Shown here: positions 15,366 to 23,782 of the stretch, in pieces
How the letters are laid out: every line of letters starts with the position of its first letter
Position numbering within the stretch: the first letter of the stretch is position 1
NCBI GenBank assembly: GCA_019636095.1
Contig: JAHBYF010000008.1
Span: 1-41,885 of the forward strand
Origin: Hyphomonadaceae bacterium
GTDB taxonomy: Bacteria > Pseudomonadota > Alphaproteobacteria > Caulobacterales > Aquidulcibacteraceae
Reading direction: 5' to 3'
DNA length: 41,885 bases
Notes under the pieces: generated by a model
The model's input: only the letters and a program-made list of their open reading frames with translations
Told to the model about the DNA's origin: nothing
The model's database searches: none
Position numbers and translations under genes: made by a program

Positions 15366-15421
15366 GGCCTGAGGTCAATTCGCCTTGGGTCGAACTTCCA
15401 GCAAACTACGAGGGATACACC

Positions 15422-16108
15422 ATGGACAACACGCTGAAGCCGCGTCTTGCAGCGCTGCGTCCCGCGGCGCTTCTGCTTCTGGCAGGACAGATCCTGTATG
15501 TGGCATTCACGCTTCTCCACGCGGGCGGCAACGCAAACGATCACCACTCCATATTTGCGATCTATGCCGAGGATGACGCCTGGTTCGCCGTGCACGCGGG
15601 CCAATTCGGTGCGATGGCGATCTTGCTGACAGGATTGATAGTTCTGTTTCTCGACCTCGACGCCATTCATGGTGCGCCAACGCGACTTGGCCTTGCGGGT
15701 ATTGCCACAACTGTTGTGGCTTTCGCCCTTTATGGTGGGCTTCAGGCCGTGGATGGTGTCGCGCTCAAGCGCGCCGTTAATGCTTTAGCGGACTCCGCAG
15801 AAGCAGAAAGCGCGTCGCGTTTTGCGGGCGCGGAGGCGTTGCGCTGGCTCGAGTGGGGAATGCGCAGCTACCACGACTTTGCGCTCGGTCTGGCGTTGGT
15901 CGCGAGTGCGGTTGCGGTCGCAAGGGCGCTGGCCTGGGCAACCGCAATGCTCATCGCCTCGTCTGGATCAGCCTATCTCGCACAAGGCTGGCTCGTTGGC
16001 GTCGAGGGGTTCTCTGCGGAACATTCCGTTGCAATTGTTCTGAGTTGGATTCTCAGCGTTGCGTGGATGAGTTGGATGGCAATCGCCGCATTTCGCTCGC
16101 ACACATAA
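15422..16108 (+). CDS. Polytopic membrane protein of unknown function
   Basis: A 228-residue protein with about six membrane helices (PAALLLLAGQILYVAFTLLH, HAGQFGAMAILLTGLIVLFL, LGLAGIATTVVAFALYGGL, FALGLALVASAVAVARAL, ATAMLIASSGSAYLAQGWLVG, VAIVLSWILSVAWMSWMAIAAF). I do not recognise a named family. GAGGG lies before the ATG. It follows the second metallothionein-like gene by 64 bases, the same distance as the DUF3703 gene follows the first, so in both copies the Cys-rich gene is paired with a membrane protein. The alpha/beta hydrolase gene follows by 17 bases and is probably in the same operon. Function in metal handling is only inferred from position. Confidence 0.75.
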   Translation: MDNTLKPRLAALRPAALLLLAGQILYVAFTLLHAGGNANDHHSIFAIYAEDDAWFAVHAGQFGAMAILLTGLIVLFLDLDAIHGAPTRLGLAGIATTVVAFALYGGLQAVDGVALKRAVNALADSAEAESASRFAGAEALRWLEWGMRSYHDFALGLALVASAVAVARALAWATAMLIASSGSAYLAQGWLVGVEGFSAEHSVAIVLSWILSVAWMSWMAIAAFRSHT

Positions 16109-16125
16109 ATTGAAATGGTTTCCCC

Positions 16126-17073
16126 ATGTCCCGTAAAATTCTCGTCGCACTTGTCGCTTTGATGGCGCTCCCAATCGCGGGCGCAAGTTACGAAGCAATT
16201 GCTTCAGTACGTGATGCCCAAAATCTACGTGCTCCCGGGGAGTTGATTGATGTCGGCGGCTATCGCCTACATCTGAATTGCACAGGCGAGGGCGTCCCAA
16301 CAGTTGTCTTGGATGCCGGGCTTGGTGGTGGCAGTCTTGACTGGACCCTAGTGCAACCGGAGTTGAGCCGGACCACACACACATGCTCATTCGATCGCGC
16401 GGGCATGGGGTGGAGCGATCCTGGTCGAGCCCCGCGCAGCCCCGAGCACATTGCGGACGAACTCGCTGTGCTTCTCGATCGTGCTGACATCGATGGGCCC
16501 TATGTCTTGGTGGCGCATTCCTTGGCTGCAAAGAACGCTCGGCTGTTCGCGATGCGTCATCCAGAAGATGTGGTTGGGATGGTGTTCGTCGATGCGCGTC
16601 ATGAGTATGTTGATGAGCAGACCACCGCATCAGAGCAGCAGGCATTTCTGGCCGCGCTCGATGGTCAAAGCTTCCGGTACGGTGTGGTACGGCGCCTAGG
16701 CGTGGTGCGCCTGTTCGGCGATCAACTGGCGGGTGTGCCTTCGATGACGGCCCAAGCACGCCTCCAGATGGCTCTGATAGCGACGGAGCCCGAGGCGCTC
16801 GTGGAGATGGCCGAGGAAGGCCAAGAACGCTCGGCAAGTGATGATTTGCTGCGAAACGCGCCGTCGCTTGGCGAACTTCCGTTGGTGGCGATAGCGGCTG
16901 GACCGAACATGTCGGAGCCTAGGTGGGCGGAAGGGCAGCGGCGGCTGGCGGCGCTCAGCGCAAGCGGTCGGCTTGTTGTCGCACAGGGCAGTTCGCACGC
17001 AGTCGAGTGGGATGACCCTGAATTGGTCATCGCCACAGTGCGCGAGGTGATCGCTGCGGCGCGCTCGCGTTGA
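16126..17073 (+). CDS. Alpha/beta-hydrolase-fold protein with N-terminal signal/anchor
   Basis: A 315-residue hydrolase. Residues about 5-25 are hydrophobic (ILVALVALMALPIAGASYEAI), a signal peptide or anchor. The fold follows: YRLHLNCTGEGVPTVVLDAGLGGGSLDW with the oxyanion region, FDRAGMGWSDPG, then the nucleophile elbow VAHSLAA. The family consensus there is GxSxG; here Gly residues are Ala, but Ser is present. Acid residue candidate: Asp in FVDARH; His: GSSHAVEWD. So all three catalytic residues are in place. Substrate unknown; related proteins are annotated as esterases or epoxide-hydrolase-like. No good ribosome binding site is seen; coupling to the membrane protein upstream is likely. 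Confidence 0.85.
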   Translation: MSRKILVALVALMALPIAGASYEAIASVRDAQNLRAPGELIDVGGYRLHLNCTGEGVPTVVLDAGLGGGSLDWTLVQPELSRTTHTCSFDRAGMGWSDPGRAPRSPEHIADELAVLLDRADIDGPYVLVAHSLAAKNARLFAMRHPEDVVGMVFVDARHEYVDEQTTASEQQAFLAALDGQSFRYGVVRRLGVVRLFGDQLAGVPSMTAQARLQMALIATEPEALVEMAEEGQERSASDDLLRNAPSLGELPLVAIAAGPNMSEPRWAEGQRRLAALSASGRLVVAQGSSHAVEWDDPELVIATVREVIAAARSR

Positions 17074-17155
17074 GGAAGCGAGAAGTTCACCTGACGTGTT
17101 GACGCATCAGAGTCTGAAATGTGCCGCAACGAGACACTGGCCGCGGCGCACTCAG

Positions 17156-17270
17156 CGTTCGGCGATGGCGAGCCGTTCAACCGGGGAGGGTGCCGGCGGC
17201 AGGGTCGGAGCGAGTGAGCCCGTCGCGGATTTTGTCGCTGTGACCTAGGTTGGCCCAATTGCGACATTGC
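17156..17270 (+). repeat. Dispersed intergenic repeat, copy b
   Basis: About 110 bp alignable with 21718-21830 and 22189-22300. Shared blocks in order: CGGCGATGG, CGTTCAACCGGGGAGGG, GGCAG, a CCCGTCGCGGATTTTGTCGC block, TGACCTAGGTTGGCCCA, then GCGACATTG. It fills the gap between convergent genes (hydrolase and winged-helix regulator). Confidence 0.7.
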
Positions 17271-17281
17271 TCTCAGGGCTT

Positions 17282-19090
17282 TCAATAGGCGCGTTCTTCG
17301 CGAGGTGCGTCTTTCGCCGTCGAACACCCGGCCCGGAAATCATAGGGAACCTCGTCCACGCAGTCCGGCCAGCGGCCCGTCTGTAACCAAAGGTCAGCCA
17401 AGCCCAGTCGCGCGCACAGCGCCGGGAAACGCGGATCGTTGCGAAGTTCCGGCATATCGGCCTGGAACGCCAAAGCTGTGCGATAACCGTCCGGCCCCAT
17501 GATGTCGCTTGCAGCGCGCGCTGGCCCAAGGAGAGATGTCTCTGCGGCTCGATAGGCCTCGTCCACCAATCCCAAGTGGGCCGCATAGACAAGCCGCGCG
17601 ACGTCCACTCTTCCCGTTTTCGCGATATCCGCTTCGAACGTCTCCCGCCATGCGCTGATATTCCGCGGCGTCGGATCGCGCTTGGCTCGGACAAACGGGA
17701 CAGTGTCCTGAAACTCGCGCAGCGGCCGTTCGCTGGCCAAAGCAAGCAGGCGGTCGACTTCGTCCCAGTCCTGCAAGAAGGCGCGTGCGCGCAGCAGGCT
17801 CGAAAGTGGGAAGCTCATGCCGGGAATCCGCCTGACCAAATCCTCGAACAGCGGCGCAGCTTCCGCCGAACGTCCGGTCGCCATGTAGGCGAGCGCCATC
17901 AAGTTGATCGACATGGAGTCAAGGGGATCAAGACGATAGGCGCGCTGGGTTTCCTCGAGCGCCTCGCGAACCCGACCTGTCTGGCGCATAAGCCAGCCGA
18001 CATAGCGCCGGCCGTCGCCGGACCCCGGCGCCAGGCGTAGACGCTCCACCAGGGCTTCGAACGCGGCGAAATCTCCATAAGGCGGCATCACGCAACACTG
18101 GCTGGCAAGGGCGTCGATGTTCTGCCCGTCGAGCGCCAGCGCATAGGAAGCCTCGCGGACCACGCGCTCGGCGCTCGCGGCCCGTTCCGCAAACGGCAGG
18201 TACAGGTGCAGGAAACTGCGCAGATAGGCGAGTCGCCCCCACGCCTCCACGAAATGCGGGGCCCGCTCGGTGACCGCTTCGAGCAAGCCGACGCTCGAAG
18301 CCAGCTCGTTGGGCGCGTAGGCCTTTGGGCTTGAGCGCAGATAGAGATCGTACACAGCGGGATCGACCGTGCGGGTTGCGACGCTGAAGAACGTCACGTT
18401 CAGCGTACTGGCGATGCTTTCGGCGATTTCGTCCTGGACGGTGAAGATGTCGCCAAGCGGGCGATCGTAACGCTGCGACCAGACCGTCTCCCGCGACGCC
18501 GCGTCCATCAGATGCGCGCTGATCCTGACATTGTCGGCAGTGCGCCGAATGGCGCCGTCGAGCACATGCGTGCACTGCAGACGCTCGACGACGTCGCCTT
18601 TGTGCTCGCCGCGAAACTGAAAGCTTGTGGTTCGACCGATCACGCCGAGATTGGCGCCGCGCGCAAGCCTCTGGATGATCTCCTCGCTGATGCCGTCCGA
18701 GAAGAATTGCATGTCGGCGTCGCCGGATTGATTGTCGAAGGCGAGCACGGCGATGACAGGACGATCCTGCCGGCCGGGAAGGTTGTCTGCGCCGGTCTCG
18801 ATCGGCAGCGTGAAGCGATAGCCTCGTCCGGCGATGGTGGCGATCGCAGCGCTTCCCAACGCTTTGCGCAGCGCCGAAATCTGTACGGTGAGGTTGTTTT
18901 CTTCGACGACCAGCCCCGGCCAGACCAAAGCCATCAGCTCCGCCTTGCCGACAACGCGGTCGCGATGCTCGATCAAGGTCATCAGCAGGTCGAAAGCGCG
19001 TGCGCCGAGGGGGGGCGCTCGCCCGCCGACGAGCACGCGCCGTTCCTCCCCTCGCACCTCGATGTCGCCTGCGACGTAGTTCTGGCGCAC
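17282..19090 (-). CDS. Winged-helix (OmpR/CadC-type) regulator with TolB-like and TPR regions
   Basis: A 602-residue regulator. Residues about 10-95 are a trans_reg_C DNA-binding domain (PPLGARAFDLLMTLIEHRDRVV, ELMALVWPGLVVEENNLTVQISALRKAL, GRGYRFT). Then follows the segment common in CadC-like proteins, VIAVLAFDNQSGDADMQFFSDGISEEIIQRL, a TolB-like N-domain, and a C-terminal tetratricopeptide region to residue ~590. Unlike CadC, I see no membrane helix between the domains, so it is probably soluble. The start is a GTG at 19090 with AAGGG six bases upstream; an in-frame GTG at 19141 gives an unlikely longer N-terminus. Divergent from the NTF2-like gene, which it probably regulates. Confidence 0.85.
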   Translation of the reverse strand: MRQNYVAGDIEVRGEERRVLVGGRAPPLGARAFDLLMTLIEHRDRVVGKAELMALVWPGLVVEENNLTVQISALRKALGSAAIATIAGRGYRFTLPIETGADNLPGRQDRPVIAVLAFDNQSGDADMQFFSDGISEEIIQRLARGANLGVIGRTTSFQFRGEHKGDVVERLQCTHVLDGAIRRTADNVRISAHLMDAASRETVWSQRYDRPLGDIFTVQDEIAESIASTLNVTFFSVATRTVDPAVYDLYLRSSPKAYAPNELASSVGLLEAVTERAPHFVEAWGRLAYLRSFLHLYLPFAERAASAERVVREASYALALDGQNIDALASQCCVMPPYGDFAAFEALVERLRLAPGSGDGRRYVGWLMRQTGRVREALEETQRAYRLDPLDSMSINLMALAYMATGRSAEAAPLFEDLVRRIPGMSFPLSSLLRARAFLQDWDEVDRLLALASERPLREFQDTVPFVRAKRDPTPRNISAWRETFEADIAKTGRVDVARLVYAAHLGLVDEAYRAAETSLLGPARAASDIMGPDGYRTALAFQADMPELRNDPRFPALCARLGLADLWLQTGRWPDCVDEVPYDFRAGCSTAKDAPREERAY

Positions 19091-19248
19091 CGGCGTCCCT
19101 TCAACTCGTGTCGGCGTGCGCCCCAGCCTGCGCGCACACAATTAGCAACGTTTAGCCGCCGCTTAAGGACGCCGCCAGCGCCCGCACACTAGCCTCCTGC
19201 CGTCGCCAAACAGATCGCGACACGATCTTGACCCTGAGGAGCGCCAAA

Positions 19249-19650
19249 ATGTCCATGACCGCCCAGCAAGCCGCCGACCTTGTCCGCCGAGGCTACAAGG
19301 CCTTCAACGAGGCCGACATGCATACATTGCTCGAAATCTTCGACGAGAAATCCTCCTGGCAAACGCCAGGGCGCACAACCATCGCCGGCGATCGCCGGGG
19401 ACGCGAAGCGGTGTTCGCGCAGTTCGGCCGCTATGGCGGCGAAACCAACGGCACCTTCAAGGCCGCACTGGAGGATGTGTTCACCACCGACGACGGGCGC
19501 GTCATCGGCCTCCACCGCAACACCGGCGAACGCAATGGCAAGCGCCTGGACGTGCTGTGCTGCATCGTTTTCGAGTTGAAGAACGGCAAAGTCATCTCCG
19601 GCCGCGAGCACTTCTTCGACCTCTACAATTGGGATCAGTTCTGGGACTAG
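19249..19650 (+). CDS. NTF2/SnoaL-like fold protein
   Basis: A 133-residue single-domain protein of the SnoaL-like polyketide cyclase/ketosteroid isomerase superfamily: AADLVRRGYKAFNEADMHTLLEIFDEKSSWQTPG at the front, GREAVFAQFGRYGGETNGTFK, and GKVISGREHFFDLYNWDQFW at the end. The fold forms a cone with a pocket; specific activity cannot be read from sequence. ATG at 19249 has GAGGAG eleven bases upstream; ATG at 19228 is in frame but without a site. Divergent from the winged-helix/TPR regulator, 158 bases apart, a typical regulator-target pair. Confidence 0.85.
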   Translation: MSMTAQQAADLVRRGYKAFNEADMHTLLEIFDEKSSWQTPGRTTIAGDRRGREAVFAQFGRYGGETNGTFKAALEDVFTTDDGRVIGLHRNTGERNGKRLDVLCCIVFELKNGKVISGREHFFDLYNWDQFWD

Positions 19651-19757
19651 GCCCGTGCGTGGACGCCCGCGCGGCAAGCAGCGCGCGGGCTGCCTCGCAG
19701 CGCGGCGTCACCCAGACCGGCCGGCATCTGCGCTGAGACTGAATCAAAACGACCGCT

Positions 19758-19870
19758 CACGGCGATGGCCGGCCAGCTACGCTGCTTGGTCGGGGAGGGC
19801 AGGATTGGAGCGACCCCGCCGGTCGGTGAAATCGGCGCTACGGCGCACGATGGCCCATTGCTGCCGTTCG
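19758..19870 (+). repeat. Dispersed intergenic repeat, degenerate copy c
   Basis: CGGCGATGG at the start, CGGGGAGGG, GGAGCGA, CGCCGGTCGGTGAAATCGGCGCTACG and GATGGCCCATTGCTGCCG follow in the same order and nearly the same spacing as in copies b, e and f, with more differences. Confidence 0.45.
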
Positions 19871-19944
19871 CGGCGCGTATGCTCATCCTCGCCAGCGGAG
19901 CGGATTTGCGTCATGCTTACCGCGACGAGCCGGGGGGATATCAG

Positions 19945-20712
19945 ATGCTGTTGCGCCGCGTGATCGTACACTTGCGCAAGCAGGAATGGACGGCAATTGC
20001 GATCGACTTTGTGATTGTGGTGCTCGGCGTTCTCCTCGGTTTGCAAGCCAATGAGTGGGGCGCGTCGCAGGCGGATGTGCGTCGGGGCGAGGCCTACGCT
20101 GAGCGCCTTGTGGCCGAAATTGAGGAAAACCTCGGAGAGAGGCGCCAACTACTGGCCTATTACGAGGCCGTGTACGCCAGTGCGGAGATCTCCAACACGT
20201 TGCTGGAGCAAACCACTGCGGACCCGGCATCGCTTATCGTGAATGTGTATCGTGCCAGCGAATATAGTTACAATGCGCCTACGCGCTCCATTTGGGATGA
20301 GATCGTATCTTCCGGCGACATCGGCTTGTTGCCGAGGGACGCAATCAGCGCACTTGGTGACTATTTCAGCGACAACCCCGCGCTTCGCGCAGCGGAGTTG
20401 ATGAGCCACTCCTCGTATCGTTCTCGCGTGCGTACGACCATTCCCCATGACGTGCAAACCGCCATACGTGACCGGTGCGGTGACGTTCGCAACGAGCGAG
20501 GAGATATCACTGGAGTCCGCGATGACTGTGATCTCCAGGTCGACCAGGCGCGGTTGGCGGAGGTCGCGCGTGCGCTACGCCAAGACCCAGGCGTGCAGTC
20601 AGATTTGGCGTACCAGTTTTCTTTTATCTCAATAGCACTCGCGAACCTTCGGGGCGACATTGCGTCACTTGAGGAAGCGCTTATCGCACTGGAAGGCGAA
20701 CAGAGCCGGTAA
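19945..20712 (+). CDS. Single-pass membrane protein of unknown function
   Basis: A 255-residue protein starting MLLRRVIVHLRKQEWTAIAIDFVIVVLGVLLGLQANEW. This opening (basic amphipathic helix, then one membrane helix ending in GxQxxxW) is a recurrent one in uncharacterised alphaproteobacterial and gammaproteobacterial proteins (DUF6090-like, as I recall). A long helical, probably coiled-coil periplasmic part follows (EAYAERLVAEIEENLGERRQLLAYYEAVY), with a pair of Cys (DRCGD, RDDCD) that may form a disulfide. I place the start at the ATG at 19945, not at an upstream ATG (19765) that would read through the dispersed repeat. No function can be assigned. Confidence 0.75.
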   Translation: MLLRRVIVHLRKQEWTAIAIDFVIVVLGVLLGLQANEWGASQADVRRGEAYAERLVAEIEENLGERRQLLAYYEAVYASAEISNTLLEQTTADPASLIVNVYRASEYSYNAPTRSIWDEIVSSGDIGLLPRDAISALGDYFSDNPALRAAELMSHSSYRSRVRTTIPHDVQTAIRDRCGDVRNERGDITGVRDDCDLQVDQARLAEVARALRQDPGVQSDLAYQFSFISIALANLRGDIASLEEALIALEGEQSR

Positions 20713-20816
20713 TCTTGTTGATCCAAGCGTCGACGCTGGACCGATCGCTTTCACGCATAGCGTGCCAAGGGTCGACGGATGCGTTCGCGATGGCTCGCCA
20801 ACTTTTCGGCGCGTTG

Positions 20817-21353
20817 CTACTGCGCCCAAGCAGGCGCGATAGACCATTGCGCCCAGGGCGCGTCCGGGTTGGTTTCGTGAACGAACGCGCTATCGGGGTT
20901 GGCGCCACCTGGGACGCAGCCATGGCATCGGGCCAGATAGCGGCCAGTGTCGGAGCGCAAGACATATTTGCCATTGGGACGTCGTTCTATCGCCCACTGT
21001 GCCCACGGCGCGTCGGGGTTGGATTCGTGAACAAATGCGCTGTCGTCGTAGGCCCCGCCGGGAACGCAGCCGTTGCACCGGGCCAAATAGCGACCGTTGT
21101 CCGAGCGCAGCACGTACATGCCATTGGCGCGCCGCTCGATAGCCCACTGCGCCCAGCTTCCTGCGGGGCTACGCTCGTGCACGAACGCGGTGTCAGGATA
21201 GGCTTGTGGGATACAGCCATTGCAGCGGGCCAGATATTGTTCGTTGTCGGCGAGCAGGATGTAGCTGCCGAGCTGGGTCTGCGCCGATGCGTGGTCGGAT
21301 CCGAAGACGCCGGCGAACACGCATGCTGCGAGCGCGAGAAGAAATTGACGCAT
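20817..21353 (-). CDS. Secreted three-repeat protein, probable beta-trefoil with CxxC motifs
   Basis: A 178-residue protein with a signal peptide (MRQFLLALAACVFAGVFGSDHASA) and three tandem repeats of about 49 residues. Each repeat reads roughly YVLRSDNGRYLARCNGC, then VPGG, then SAFVHE and WAQWAIERR. Three repeats of that length with alternating hydrophobics suggest a beta-trefoil of the fascin/ricin-like superfamily. Each repeat carries CNGC or CHGC, giving three CxxC pairs that could form disulfides or bind metal. Repeats 2 and 3 are nearly identical, so the last duplication was recent. AAAGGGGG lies before the ATG. Function unknown. Confidence 0.75.
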   Translation of the reverse strand: MRQFLLALAACVFAGVFGSDHASAQTQLGSYILLADNEQYLARCNGCIPQAYPDTAFVHERSPAGSWAQWAIERRANGMYVLRSDNGRYLARCNGCVPGGAYDDSAFVHESNPDAPWAQWAIERRPNGKYVLRSDTGRYLARCHGCVPGGANPDSAFVHETNPDAPWAQWSIAPAWAQ

Positions 21354-21548
21354 ATTGACCCCCTTTGCTGCGGGTCAGTCTAAGCGCCATGGTCCGCAAG
21401 TCCACCTTGCCGAGGCTCTTGCGCTCGTGATCGACTGAAATCGGCGACAATACGCCGTTGCTGCGTGCGCTAAGCCACGGTCCGCAATGGAGCGACTAGG
21501 CCGCTGTTATGGAGCGTGTCCGGCGGCAGTTTGGAGCAACCGAGGCGT

Positions 21549-21623
21549 TCAGATAACCAGCGCGCGATACCCAGACGCCGAGCGGCTCAGCAAAGCAATG
21601 AGGTAGGTCAGAAGCTTACGCAT
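21549..21623 (-). CDS. Possible 24-residue hydrophobic peptide
   Basis: On the minus strand GGAGGG lies six bases before ATG (21623), and the frame encodes MRKLLTYLIALLSRSASG and six more residues before TGA. The basic start plus hydrophobic stretch would suit a tiny membrane-associated peptide. The strong ribosome binding site and the inverted repeat around the start codon are the only evidence; there is no homology that I know. Confidence 0.3.
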   Translation of the reverse strand: MRKLLTYLIALLSRSASGYRALVI

Positions 21624-21717
21624 TGGGTCCCTCCAAGAGTGCGTAAGATCAAAATGCTCCACTGCCTCTGAATCTGCCGCAAGACAGCGTTCAGGCCCGG
21701 TTCACGCGAGTGTCATG

Positions 21718-21830
21718 TTTCGGCGATCGTAGCTCATTCAGGCGGGCAAGGCGGCGCTGGCAGCAATTGAGCGCGTGGGCCGGTCACGAAATTTGTCGCC
21801 ACCGCTACGTTGGCCCGGAACGGGACATTG
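21718..21830 (+). repeat. Dispersed intergenic repeat, copy e
   Basis: Aligns with copies b (17156-17270) and f (22189-22300): CGGCGATCG, CATTCAGGCGGGCAAGG, TGGCAGCA, GGCCGGTCACGAAATTTGTC, CTACGTTGGCCC, GGGACATTGG in the same order. Confidence 0.7.
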
Positions 21831-21913
21831 GCGCTGCAGCGCGCACGTGTGATGAAAACGGCCCGCGTCTCGGAGCGCTGGCGAAAATGCGACTAGACAT
21901 GGGAAGGTGAAGC

Positions 21914-22183
21914 ATGACTGAGCGGCCACAAGTGCACACGAAGCTTTCGCACGACGCCGCGATCGTAATTGCCGGGATGCTGGCGGACTATTTTCATGCG
22001 GGGGCCGGGCCGCTCGCTGAACGTATCACCCGTGTTCAAGAGGTGGCGCTCTCAGAACTGCTGGGGCGCCTGGAAGATTGCAGATCGGTTTCGCCCATCG
22101 CGTTGGAGGCTGAATTCGTCGTTGAGTTGAGCGCGGCCTCCAAACGAATAGAAGAGGCTAATTGGCCGTCTGACGCCCAATGA
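21914..22183 (+). CDS. Small hypothetical protein
   Basis: An 89-residue, mostly helical soluble protein (HDAAIVIAGMLADYFHAGAG, RITRVQEVALSELLGRLED, ALEAEFVVELSAASKRIEEANW). GGAAGG and GTGAAG lie ahead of the ATG. No family is recognised and no Cys or metal motif is seen. It sits between two dispersed repeats (copies e and f), so it may have been moved together with them. Confidence 0.55.
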   Translation: MTERPQVHTKLSHDAAIVIAGMLADYFHAGAGPLAERITRVQEVALSELLGRLEDCRSVSPIALEAEFVVELSAASKRIEEANWPSDAQ

Positions 22184-22188
22184 CCGCA

Positions 22189-22300
22189 ATCGGCGAACTT
22201 ACGTCGTTGAACGGGTAGGGCCATCGTTGGCAGCTTTAGGTCGGTTCAGCCGGTCGCAGAAATCGTCTCAATGACCTACGCTGGCCCATTTCGGACGCCC
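22189..22300 (+). repeat. Dispersed intergenic repeat, copy f
   Basis: Aligns with copies b and e: ATCGGCGAACTT, CGTTGAACGGGTAGGG, TTGGCAGC, CCGGTCGCAGAAATCGTC, TGACCTACGCTGGCCCATT, CGGAC. Lies in the gap between two convergent genes. Confidence 0.7.
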
Positions 22301-22330
22301 AGCTAAAAGGAGCAACCGTTTGAATTCGCG

Positions 22331-23707
22331 TCACGCCAGCGGCCGGATATTCTGATTCATGCGGAAGACATTCGTCGGGTCGTATTGGGCTTTGATCTGC
22401 TGAAGCCGCCGGTAGTTAAGCCCGTACGCAGCCCGAACCGGATCGCCGGTTTCGTCGTCGTCCAGATAATTGACATATCGGCCCGCGGCGAAGAACGGCT
22501 GCATCAGCTTGGCCGTCTCGCGCGCCCATTCGATGCAGGCGGTCGTGTCCGCGTGATCGGTCCATTGGGCGAGGATCAGGAAGTTGTATCCTTCCTTCCT
22601 GTGCGGGAACGCCGTTTCGCTGACGCCGACACGCGTGACCGCGCCATGCAAATGCTCGATCAGAAACTGGCCCATGGGCGTGGGGCAACGCGCGAAACAA
22701 TCGATCATCGTCTCGATCGCACCATCGCTAAGCTCCGTCAGGAAGTGAGACTTCCAATAGCTGAGGGCGCCTTTCGGAAAGCTCGCGTCGAGGGCGGTGT
22801 TGAGCTGCTCGTACGCAACCGCCCCAACTCCATCCACCATTGGCGTTCCAAATTGCCTAATCGACTGCACAGCTCGCTCTGCCTCGGCAAGCGGCCCGCA
22901 GTGACATGTTACCATCGCAGCGACGGGCGTGCCGGAGCCGTCAGGCGCATGCGTCAGGGCTGCGAACAGTATCTGTTCGTCGGCGAGAGATTGGGTTGCG
23001 TCACGGAAGAATCTCAAGGTGTCGCTTGCGTGTTCAATCGGGTGAACAATGGGGCCACCGACGACGGTGGGGCCTACCGCATGCAGATCAAACTCAAAGT
23101 TAGTCGCTATGCCGAAATTTCCACCGCCGCCGCGAAGGGCCCAGAACAAATCTGGCTCCGACTGTTTGTCGACCTGCAAGACCTTGCCATCCGCCGTAAC
23201 GAGTTCGATGGCGCGAAGATTATCGAGGGCCAGACCATACTTGCCCATCAACCAACCGATCCCGCCGCCGAGCGTGAGGCCGCCGATGCCGGTTGCCGAA
23301 ACCACGCCACCGGTGACGGCAAGACTGTGCTCTTGTGTTGCCGGGTTGAGATCTGCCCACGTCGCGCCGCCCTGCGCGCGTGCGGTTTTTCTCTTTGCGT
23401 CGACACCGACGGCCCTCATTGGCGACAGGTCGATCATAACTCCGCCATCGATGGTCGCTCGGCCAGCTACGTTATGACCGCCGCCGCGAACCGCGACTTC
23501 AATGCCAAGTTTGCGGGCAAGATCGAGTGCGGCGACCACATCGGAAACGCCGTGGCATCGAGCGATCAATGCCGGCCGCTTATCGACCAAGCCATTGTGA
23601 ACTTTCCGCGCGTCCTCGTAGCCGCTGTCGGCGGGCTGCAGAACTTGTCCCTTGAAGCTCGCTGCAAGCTTGGCCGCGGCTTCGGCAACGACCGAGGTCG
23701 ATCCCAT
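22331..23707 (-). CDS. FAD-linked oxidase with berberine-bridge (BBE) C-terminus
   Basis: A 458-residue flavoprotein. The FAD-binding PCMH domain is clear: RPALIARCHGVSDVVAALDLARKLG, then VRGGGHN with the His that forms the 8-alpha-histidyl FAD bond, ARAQGGATWADLN, TGGVVSATGIGGLTLGGGIGWLMGKYGLALDNL. The C-terminus has the BBE motif YGLNYRRLQQIKAQYDPTNVFRMNQNI. No signal peptide is seen, so it is probably cytosolic. Substrate unknown; relatives oxidise sugars, alkaloids or antibiotics. I take the ATG at 23707; a TTG at 23725 is in frame. Divergent from a LysR-type gene with a palindromic operator between them. Confidence 0.9.
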   Translation of the reverse strand: MGSTSVVAEAAAKLAASFKGQVLQPADSGYEDARKVHNGLVDKRPALIARCHGVSDVVAALDLARKLGIEVAVRGGGHNVAGRATIDGGVMIDLSPMRAVGVDAKRKTARAQGGATWADLNPATQEHSLAVTGGVVSATGIGGLTLGGGIGWLMGKYGLALDNLRAIELVTADGKVLQVDKQSEPDLFWALRGGGGNFGIATNFEFDLHAVGPTVVGGPIVHPIEHASDTLRFFRDATQSLADEQILFAALTHAPDGSGTPVAAMVTCHCGPLAEAERAVQSIRQFGTPMVDGVGAVAYEQLNTALDASFPKGALSYWKSHFLTELSDGAIETMIDCFARCPTPMGQFLIEHLHGAVTRVGVSETAFPHRKEGYNFLILAQWTDHADTTACIEWARETAKLMQPFFAAGRYVNYLDDDETGDPVRAAYGLNYRRLQQIKAQYDPTNVFRMNQNIRPLA

Positions 23708-23782
23708 GACGATCCTAGTCCCCAAAAATGGCTACCAATGTCTCCGGCGAACACCGTCTCGGCGCAAACGCGAAGTTTTCAG

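Larger units (their letters stand above)
21354..21913. other. 0.56-kb intergenic region with repeat and inverted repeats
   Basis: Upstream of the trefoil gene. It holds a short hairpin next to that gene's start (TGACCC/GGGTCA at 21356-21378), a tiny leftward frame with a strong ribosome binding site (21549-21623), an inverted repeat CTTACGCA...TGCGTAAG (21616-21648) spanning that frame's start, and dispersed-repeat copy e. No longer gene is credible. Confidence 0.5.
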
